Assembly: GCA_040752395.1 (NCBI GenBank)
Contig: JBFMHD010000085.1
Span: 1 to 10,745, forward strand
DNA: 10,745 bases
Direction of reading: 5' to 3'
Origin: JBFMHD01 sp040752395 [NCBI: Candidatus Hydrogenedentota bacterium]
GTDB lineage: Bacteria > JBFMHD01
A program made the position numbers and the translations under genes. Within the stretch, counting starts at the first letter, position 1. The number at the start of each line of letters is the position of its first letter. This document shows, in pieces, positions 1-7,889 of the stretch. The notes beneath the pieces are model-generated. The model was not told the DNA's origin. It made no database searches and worked only from the letters and a program-made list of their open reading frames with translations.

Positions 1-73
1 ATAACCTCCGTTAATTATAAATTATATATAATATTCATAATAATATATATAATTTATAATTAACGGAGGTTAT
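1..73. repeat. Long near-perfect AT-rich palindrome overlapping the dnaN ribosome binding site
   Basis: Bases 1-30 are exactly complementary to bases 44-73 in inverted order (30 bp). After one A/A mismatch (31/43) four more pairs follow (32-35 with 39-42), leaving a 3-base apex at 36-38. The outer ten pairs contain most of the G/C. The rest is almost pure A/T and holds several TATAAT-like hexamers on both strands (for example 27-32 and 55-60). The downstream arm contains GGAGG at 65-69, so its complement CCTCC lies at 5-9. The palindrome starts at the first base of the window, so its true upstream limit cannot be seen. It could be an mRNA hairpin, a cruciform, a symmetric divergent promoter region or a contig-end fold-back. 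The inverted repeat is certain; its role is not. Confidence 0.93.
65..69 (+). promoter_or_regulatory. dnaN Shine-Dalgarno sequence inside the palindrome
   Basis: GGAGG lies 9 bases before the ATG at 79, a strong match to the 16S rRNA 3' end at normal spacing, and it supports that start codon. All five bases pair with 5-9 in the palindrome. Any transcript that begins upstream of base 1 would therefore hide this site in a long stem. A transcript starting near the apex would leave it free. Confidence 0.8.
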
Positions 74-78
74 AAGAG

Positions 79-1179
79 ATGAGGTTTAAAGTTCATAAGA
101 ATGTTTTATTAGAAAATGTTCAAATTACAAGTGGTGTTATCCCTGTAAGACATACAGTATATTTAGTTTCATTTATGTTAATTGAAGCTGATTCGAGTTT
201 GGGAAAAATCACTTTATCAGGTACTGATTTAGAAACGAGCATTACTAATTCTTTCCAATGCGAGGTAACCGAGTCGGGTTCGCTAACTGTTCCGGGTAAG
301 AAATTTAACGAACTTTTAAGAGAGTTACCTGATGAAAGTATAGAAATTTATACAGAAGAAAATAATATGATAATAAAATGTAAAAAGGATCATATTATAC
401 TTAAGGGTCAGCCACGGGATGATTTCCCCGTATTACCCAAGGTAAAAAAGGACAATGTAATTATGCTGGATCAAAATGTTTTTAGAGATTTAATAAGGAA
501 GATAAATTATGCTGCACCGATAGATGACAGCAGACAATGTTTGAATGGCGGTTATTTACATATAGTTGGTAAAGAACTGAAATTTGTGGCAACTGATGGT
601 CATCGGCTTGCATTAGCAAAAACAGAGATAGAAATAGGTATTAAAGATGAAACAGGTATAATTATACCTGTAAAAACTCTAAGTGAATTATTAAGAATTA
701 TAAAGGGTGAAGCTGAAGTGGTGATATCGTTTTCGAGTAATCAAATCTCTTTTGAGATGGATAGCATAATATTAATAAGCAGATTAATAGAAGAAAAATA
801 TCCAAACTACGCTCAAGTGATACCTCAGAAACAGGACCATATAGCAGTGGTTGATAGAGCTGAGCTTTTAGCTGAAACAAGAAGGATTGCGCTTCTTGTT
901 TCAGAAAGAGGCTATTCAGTAAAGTATAAATTCGAGAATAGAATGTTATTTTTATATTCTACTTCCCCTGATATTGGTGAGGGAACCGCTGAACTGGCTA
1001 TAGAATATGAGGGTGAAGAAGTTCAAATAGTTTTAAATGCTTTATATATGCTTGATGTAGTGAAGAATATTGAAACGGAATCAATAGAAATTCATTTTTC
1101 GAATAAATTATCTCCTGTTGTTATAAAGCCTGTTGGAAAAGATGATTATCTTTGTCTTATTATGCCGATGCGTCAATAA
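79..1179 (+). CDS. dnaN: DNA polymerase III beta subunit (sliding clamp)
   Basis: Encodes the ring-shaped homodimeric clamp that tethers DNA polymerase III and other DNA enzymes to the template at the fork. The 366-residue product has the usual length and numbers almost exactly like E. coli DnaN. The partner-binding pocket motif TDGHRL is at residues 172-177, the SRLIEEKYPNY segment is at about 234-244 with the pocket proline at 242, and the protein ends in MPMR (362-365) plus one residue. The early TDLE segment (about 49-52) is also typical. The start is set by GGAGG 9 bases upstream. The gene is normally preceded by dnaA, which would lie left of the window. A 151-bp gap separates it from gyrB; no recF is present between them. 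The reading frame is intact. Confidence 0.98.
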   Translation: MRFKVHKNVLLENVQITSGVIPVRHTVYLVSFMLIEADSSLGKITLSGTDLETSITNSFQCEVTESGSLTVPGKKFNELLRELPDESIEIYTEENNMIIKCKKDHIILKGQPRDDFPVLPKVKKDNVIMLDQNVFRDLIRKINYAAPIDDSRQCLNGGYLHIVGKELKFVATDGHRLALAKTEIEIGIKDETGIIIPVKTLSELLRIIKGEAEVVISFSSNQISFEMDSIILISRLIEEKYPNYAQVIPQKQDHIAVVDRAELLAETRRIALLVSERGYSVKYKFENRMLFLYSTSPDIGEGTAELAIEYEGEEVQIVLNALYMLDVVKNIETESIEIHFSNKLSPVVIKPVGKDDYLCLIMPMRQ

Positions 1180-1181
1180 TA

Positions 1182-1209
1182 CTTTCTTTGTTATCTTGCT
1201 TTTACTTCC
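1182..1209 (+). repeat. Heptamer-phased pyrimidine repeat, copy A (dnaN-gyrB gap)
   Basis: Four consecutive pyrimidine-rich 7-mers begin 3 bases after the dnaN stop. The stretch contains GTTATCTTGCTT at 1190-1201, which recurs exactly at 3273-3284 before gyrA. Here the TTGCTTY unit occurs once and is followed by TACTTCC; before gyrA the unit occurs twice and is followed by TACTTGA. The copies thus differ by one whole 7-bp unit. No coding role is apparent. Confidence 0.65.
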
Positions 1210-3241
<2,032 letters not shown>

Positions 3242-3250
3242 AGATTCAGA

Positions 3251-3299
3251 CTTCTTACTTCTTACTTTTTTCGTTATCTTGCTTCTTGCTTCTACTTGA
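3251..3299 (+). repeat. Heptamer-phased pyrimidine repeat, copy C (gyrB-gyrA gap)
   Basis: Seven consecutive 7-mers occupy this 49-bp stretch: CTTCTTA occurs twice in tandem at 3251-3264 and TTGCTTC twice in tandem at 3279-3292, with a T-rich unit and a GTTATC unit between them and TACTTGA at the end. The core GTTATCTTGCTT (3273-3284) is identical to 1190-1201. The arrangement lies wholly between the gyrB stop and the gyrA start. CTTCTT here is complementary to the AAGAAG just before the gyrA start, so a leader hairpin is possible but weak (about 7 bp). Confidence 0.8.
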
Positions 3300-3335
3300 T
3301 ATTATTATAATTACAATGTTTTTCGAAGAAGTTTT
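3300..3335 (+). promoter_or_regulatory. Possible -10 element and weak ribosome binding site before gyrA
   Basis: TATAAT at 3306-3311 is a perfect -10 hexamer, but no good -35 hexamer sits 16-18 bp upstream (TTGCTT occurs at 14 and 21 bp). In such AT-rich DNA the match may be chance. The only purine-rich sequence near the start is GAAGAAG at 3325-3331, four bases before ATG. This is a weak Shine-Dalgarno sequence compared with the GGAGG of dnaN. Confidence 0.3.
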
Positions 3336-5783
3336 ATGGCAATAGAGAAAGAAAACTTACTACCAACAGCTGTTGAATATGAGATGAAGACAAGTTATCT
3401 TGATTATGCGATGAGTGTAATCATTGGTAGAGCGCTACCCGATGTTCGGGATGGCTTGAAACCTGTTCATAGAAGAATTATCTTTGCAATGAATGAACTT
3501 AACAATACCCCTGATAAGCCATTTAAAAAGAGTGCGCGGATAGTTGGAGAAGTTATAGGTAAATATCATCCCCATGGTGATGCTGCTGTGTATGATACTA
3601 TTGTTCGAATGGTTCAGGATTTTTCGCTAAGGTATCCACTTATTGAAGGTCAGGGTAATTTTGGGTCTGTCGATGGGGACCCAGCAGCTGCTATGAGATA
3701 CACTGAGATACGGCTCTCTCCTATCTCACTTACAATGATAGAAGACATAGCTAAAGAAACAGTTGATTTTGTACCAAATTATGATGGTACACTGGAAGAG
3801 CCATTGATTTTGCCTACAAGACTGCCTAATTTAATTATAAACGGTTCAAGTGGCATCGCTGTTGGTATGGCTACGAATATACCACCACATAACCTAAAAG
3901 AAATAGCACAGGCTATAAAATCTCTAATAGATGACGCTGAAATCGAGATGGAAGAATTAATAAAGATTGTTCCTGCACCAGATTTCCCAACTGGTGGTGT
4001 AATATTTGGCCGATCAGGTATAATTGAGGCATTTACTACAGGAAAAGGTAGACTCATACTGGGTGCTGTTGCTTCGATTGAAGAGATGAAAGGAAATCGC
4101 GAAGCTATAATTGTTACAGAACTGCCATATCAGGTGAATAAAGCTAATCTACTTGAGAGCATAGCACAACTTGTTAACGAGAAAAAATTAGAAGGCATAG
4201 CTGACATACGGGATGAATCTGACAGAGATGGGATGCGGATTGTTATAGAGCTTAAAAAAGATACTAATCCCAAAATAATATTGAATAAACTCTTTAAACA
4301 TACGCAGATGAGGATAACTTTTGGTGTTATAATGCTTGCTCTTGTTAGCGGCCAGCCAAAAATCTTAAATCTTAAAGAGATGCTTTTGGAATTCATAAGG
4401 TTCAGAAAAGAGACTATTATCAAGAGAACCAGGTTTGAGTTGAAACAGGCTGAAGAAAAAGCACATATCCTTGAGGGATTTAAAAAAGCTATAGATATAC
4501 TTGATGATGTTATAACAACCATACGAAAGTCTAAAGACCGCGAAGATGCGCATAATAGATTGGTTTCTAAGTTCAGCTTTACTGATGCACAGGCCAAGGC
4601 TATTCTTGATTTAAGATTGCATAGATTAACCTCGCTTGAGATACAGAAAATTATAGAAGAACTCAAAGAAACGTTAAAACTTATAGCACGATTGAAGTTT
4701 ATACTTGAGAACGAGCGAGAGATTTATAATTTAATTAAACAGGAGATGGATTTACTTGTTTCTGAGTTTGGTGATGATAGACGGACTAAAATAGTTGAGG
4801 AACTTAAAGATTACAGACCTGAGGATTTAATCCAGCAGGAAGAGGTTATAATTACTATAACTCATTCAGGTTATATTAAAAGGATGCCTCTTAGTACCTA
4901 CAAAACTCAGCAGAGGGGTGGTAAAGGTATCACGGGTATCTCAACTGATGAAAAAGATTTTGTAGAGCATCTATTTGTTGCAAATACGCATCAGTATATC
5001 TTATTTTTTACTAATAAAGGCAAGTGTTACTGGCTAAAAGTTTACGATATACCAGAAGGTTCTCGCATATCAAAGGGCAAAGCTATAATTAATTGTATTG
5101 ATATCCAGCAGGATGAAAATATCACAGCTATGATACCAGTGAAAGAGTTTGATGATAAACATTATCTTTTTATGGTTACAGAAAAAGGGGTGGTAAAAAA
5201 GACAGTTCTCTCTGCTTATGGCAACCCGAGGAAAGATGGTATCATTGCTATTTCTTTGAATGAAAAAGACAGTCTTGTTGAGGTGAAACTGACTGATGGA
5301 AGTAATGATATGATTATAGGTACTGCTGATGGGATGGCTCTAAGATTTTATGAAGAAAAAGTAAGAGCTATGGGAAGAAGCGCAATCGGTGTAAGAGGAA
5401 TAAATTTACAAAAAAATGATTATGTTATTGGTGCTGTTGCTGTAAAACACAATATGAATATTGATATACTGGTAGTTTCTGAAAAAGGATATGCTAAACG
5501 AACTCAGCTCGCTTTATATAGAATTACAGGTAGAGGTGGCAAAGGAATTATAACAATGAAGACAACGGATAAAGTAGGTAAACTTGTTTCAATACGAAGT
5601 GTCTGTGAAGATGAAGATTTAATGGTAATAACAACAAGGGGGATGGTTATAAAACTTGCTATAAAATCAATTAATATTCAAGGCCGAAATACCCAGGGAG
5701 TAAGAATTATAAAGATAGGAGAGGATGATCTCGTTGCAGCTGTTGCACCGGTACAAGTAAAAGAAGGAGATAATCAGTTATGA
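3336..5783 (+). CDS. gyrA: DNA gyrase subunit A
   Basis: DNA breakage-reunion and wrapping subunit of gyrase. The 815-residue protein numbers like E. coli GyrA through the active site: [14 protein letters not shown] (34-47), [10 protein letters not shown] (78-87) and the catalytic tyrosine Y122 in MRYTEIRL. R121, D82 and D87 are kept, but position 83 is alanine where E. coli has serine. The coiled-coil arm lies at about residues 360-480. The C-terminal beta-pinwheel opens with the GyrA box QQRGGKG (525-531), and a second box-like TGRGGKG is at 731-737. These identify it as GyrA rather than ParC. The ATG at 3336 gives an N-terminus of the same length as E. coli. Its TGA overlaps the next gene's ATG by four bases, suggesting translational coupling to the PhoH gene. 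Confidence 0.98.
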   Translation: MAIEKENLLPTAVEYEMKTSYLDYAMSVIIGRALPDVRDGLKPVHRRIIFAMNELNNTPDKPFKKSARIVGEVIGKYHPHGDAAVYDTIVRMVQDFSLRYPLIEGQGNFGSVDGDPAAAMRYTEIRLSPISLTMIEDIAKETVDFVPNYDGTLEEPLILPTRLPNLIINGSSGIAVGMATNIPPHNLKEIAQAIKSLIDDAEIEMEELIKIVPAPDFPTGGVIFGRSGIIEAFTTGKGRLILGAVASIEEMKGNREAIIVTELPYQVNKANLLESIAQLVNEKKLEGIADIRDESDRDGMRIVIELKKDTNPKIILNKLFKHTQMRITFGVIMLALVSGQPKILNLKEMLLEFIRFRKETIIKRTRFELKQAEEKAHILEGFKKAIDILDDVITTIRKSKDREDAHNRLVSKFSFTDAQAKAILDLRLHRLTSLEIQKIIEELKETLKLIARLKFILENEREIYNLIKQEMDLLVSEFGDDRRTKIVEELKDYRPEDLIQQEEVIITITHSGYIKRMPLSTYKTQQRGGKGITGISTDEKDFVEHLFVANTHQYILFFTNKGKCYWLKVYDIPEGSRISKGKAIINCIDIQQDENITAMIPVKEFDDKHYLFMVTEKGVVKKTVLSAYGNPRKDGIIAISLNEKDSLVEVKLTDGSNDMIIGTADGMALRFYEEKVRAMGRSAIGVRGINLQKNDYVIGAVAVKHNMNIDILVVSEKGYAKRTQLALYRITGRGGKGIITMKTTDKVGKLVSIRSVCEDEDLMVITTRGMVIKLAIKSINIQGRNTQGVRIIKIGEDDLVAAVAPVQVKEGDNQL

Positions 5784-7087
5784 AAAAAATTTTTATACTT
5801 GATACAAACGTGCTCTTACACGACGCAGGCTCTATCTTTAATTTTACTGATAACGATGTGGTACTGCCTGTGGTGGTGCTTGAAGAACTGGATAATTTTA
5901 AAAAAAATCAGGATGAGACGGGTAGAAACTCACGAATGGTTGTACGAGAACTTGATAAACTACGTAATAAAGGACATATAAATGACTGGGTTACAATAAA
6001 AGAGAACGGAAGATTAAAAGTAGATGTAACCGATTATTCAAAAGAGATTGGCATTGAGGGATTCGGTAAAAAGGCTGATAATTTGATATTAGGATGTGTC
6101 AGGCATTATACAAAAACTGAAAGTAGACCTGTTATATTTATCTCAAATGACATTAATCTGCGGGTCAAAGCAGATGCTTTAGGACTTTTAGCAGAAGGCT
6201 TTGAAAGCTCACATATACAACTTGAAGAACTTTATAAGGGACTTAAGGTCTTGAAAGTTGATAATAGTGTTATTGATAAATTAGACTCAAAGAAAGAGAT
6301 TGATTATACCGATGAATTTGGCGAAATCTTTAATAATCAGTTTATCATGTTTCAAACCGAAAAAGGGGTATCAACACTCTCAAGATATGTAAAAGATACA
6401 AATAAAATAAAAATAGTTCCTGAGTTAAAGAACATTATCTGGGGTATAAAACCAAGAAATATTGAGCAGAGATGTGCATTTGATTTACTGCTTGATAATT
6501 CTTTAGAACTCGTTTCACTCTGTGGTAGGGCAGGAACAGGTAAGACTTTGCTTGCACTTGCTTGTGGGCTTGAGGCAGTAGTTCAGAGAGGAAATTATGA
6601 TAAATTACTTATCTGCAGACCAGTGGTTCCGGTTGGCAAAGACATAGGGTATTTACCCGGCGATATAGAGGAAAAATTGATGCCGAGAATGCAACCTATC
6701 TCTGATAATCTTGAATTTTTATTTGCCCAGAGAAAAAACAGAGGTCCTGTTGAAGACCTTGAATATTTTTTAAATGAGGGTATTATTCAGCTTGAACCAC
6801 TTACTTATATAAGAGGAAGAAGCATACCAAATCAGTATATGATAGTGGATGAAGCACAGAATTTAACCCCATTAGAATTAAAGACAATAATAACAAGGGC
6901 AGGTGTTGGTACCAAGGTTGTTCTAACAGGTGACCCATTTCAGATAGACCACCCATATCTTGATTCTTTATCAAATGGTTTGTCGTATGTGGTCGAAAAA
7001 TTCTTATCACAATCAATTTTTGGCCACATAATGCTTGAAAAAGGTGAACGTTCCAGACTTGCAGAACTTGCTGCTGCGTTAATGTAA
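5780..7087 (+). CDS. phoH: PIN-PhoH fusion protein (ribonuclease/ATPase, PhoH2/YlaK type)
   Basis: The 435-residue product has an N-terminal PIN nuclease domain (about 1-140) and a C-terminal PhoH P-loop ATPase domain (about 225-435). The PIN acidic site is visible: D8 in LDTN, E35/E36 in LEELD, D100 in KKADN and D124 in SND. The ATPase part has Walker A GRAGTGKT (249-256), the PhoH segment [22 protein letters not shown] (343-348), Walker B IVDEAQN (355-361) and TGDPFQ (383-388). PIN-PhoH proteins are known as ATP-dependent, sequence-directed RNA-unwinding ribonucleases; in mycobacteria they pair with a small antitoxin, which is absent here. It overlaps gyrA by four bases (ATGA), with GGAG at 5766-5769 inside gyrA as its ribosome binding site. 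All key residues are present, so an active enzyme is likely. Confidence 0.93.
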   Translation: MKKIFILDTNVLLHDAGSIFNFTDNDVVLPVVVLEELDNFKKNQDETGRNSRMVVRELDKLRNKGHINDWVTIKENGRLKVDVTDYSKEIGIEGFGKKADNLILGCVRHYTKTESRPVIFISNDINLRVKADALGLLAEGFESSHIQLEELYKGLKVLKVDNSVIDKLDSKKEIDYTDEFGEIFNNQFIMFQTEKGVSTLSRYVKDTNKIKIVPELKNIIWGIKPRNIEQRCAFDLLLDNSLELVSLCGRAGTGKTLLALACGLEAVVQRGNYDKLLICRPVVPVGKDIGYLPGDIEEKLMPRMQPISDNLEFLFAQRKNRGPVEDLEYFLNEGIIQLEPLTYIRGRSIPNQYMIVDEAQNLTPLELKTIITRAGVGTKVVLTGDPFQIDHPYLDSLSNGLSYVVEKFLSQSIFGHIMLEKGERSRLAELAAALM

Positions 7088-7094
7088 AGGTTTG

Positions 7095-7889
7095 ATGGAA
7101 GATATTTTATTACGCGATGCACATTATGTCGTAGTTGATATAGAAACCACGGGATACAGACCGGCAAACGATGAAATTCTTGAGATCGCTGCAGTGCACT
7201 GGCATAAGGGCCAGGAATTAGAACATTTCCAATCTTTAATAAAACCAGAAAATAAAATACCAGAAGATTCAATCTCGATACACAATATTACAGATGAGAT
7301 GGTTAAAGACGCTCCTGGTTTAGAAGACGTTCTTATACGATTCCTTCAGTTTATAAAAAATAAAATACTTGTGTTCCATAATGCCCAGTTTGATAAAAAG
7401 TTTATAAACTATAATTTACAGAGACTCGGGATGAGTTTGCTTGATGATAATGTAGTGGATACACTCAAAATCTCAAGAAGATTATATCCGCGTATCTCAC
7501 ACGCATTAACTGATTTAAGCGAGCGATTAAGACTTGATCATGCAAATAAACACAGGGCATATGCTGATGCTTATTGCACAGCACAATTACTTGATATTTT
7601 AATTAATGACCTTGAGAGAGAGGAATATTATTTTGTATCTGAGGTGATAAAATTTAAAAAGAAAAAGAAAGACCTATTAGAGATCTTTTTACCACAAATA
7701 GAGGAGGCTATAAAGAAGAATAGTTTTATTGAGATAGAGTACCGACTGCTTAAAATTATAGTAGTTAGAAGGATTATAAAACCGCTTGAGATTATATTTG
7801 AGGATAAAGAGAAAATCTTAAAATATATTTATAAAGGAAAGGTAAAATCTCTGAACCTGAATAAATTAGTTTTTATCTGCCAAATTTAG
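7095..7889 (+). CDS. DnaQ-type 3'-5' exonuclease (DEDDh) with WYL-like C-terminal tail
   Basis: The 264-residue product has an RNase T/DnaQ exonuclease domain (about 10-175): ExoI D15 and E17 in VDIETTG, ExoII D100 in FHNAQFD, and ExoIII H153 and D158 in HRAYAD, so all DEDDh residues are present. This group removes nucleotides from 3' ends; members include polymerase III epsilon and the PolC proofreading domain. After a lysine-rich linker (about 186-193), residues about 203-264 form a beta-rich segment (IEIEYR, then RRIIKPLEI, ILKYIYKGKVKSLNLNKL). Its pattern resembles a WYL domain core, though the loops are short and the W-Y-L signature is not obvious. I chose the ATG at 7095 over the adjacent TTG at 7092 because AAAGG (7086-7090) is too close to the TTG. 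The preceding stop is 7 bases away, and the next gene abuts directly. Whether it proofreads for the replicative polymerase or acts in repair cannot be told. Confidence 0.88.
   Translation: MEDILLRDAHYVVVDIETTGYRPANDEILEIAAVHWHKGQELEHFQSLIKPENKIPEDSISIHNITDEMVKDAPGLEDVLIRFLQFIKNKILVFHNAQFDKKFINYNLQRLGMSLLDDNVVDTLKISRRLYPRISHALTDLSERLRLDHANKHRAYADAYCTAQLLDILINDLEREEYYFVSEVIKFKKKKKDLLEIFLPQIEEAIKKNSFIEIEYRLLKIIVVRRIIKPLEIIFEDKEKILKYIYKGKVKSLNLNKLVFICQI

Noticed and set aside
1-73. Rho-independent terminator of an upstream gene
   Set aside because: No T tract follows the stem, the strongest pairs are at the base, and the downstream arm is occupied by the dnaN ribosome binding site.
3251-3299. 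CRISPR array or short direct-repeat cassette
   Set aside because: Units are only 7 bp without unique spacers, and no cas genes are present.
4130-4666. 178-codon minus-strand frame inside gyrA
   Set aside because: Wholly antisense to a highly conserved gene, with serine/leucine-rich composition typical of a reverse-frame shadow; no ribosome binding site or recognisable motif.
3336-5783. Topoisomerase IV subunit ParC instead of GyrA
   Set aside because: A canonical QQRGGKG GyrA box at residues 525-531 and the adjacent gyrB with gyrase-type motifs favour GyrA.
7092-7094. TTG as the exonuclease start codon
   Set aside because: It lies one base after AAAGG, too close for ribosome binding; the ATG at 7095 is better placed and adds no conserved residue loss.
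6940-7272. 110-codon minus-strand frame across the phoH-exonuclease junction
   Set aside because: Antisense to two well-supported genes and without recognisable domains.
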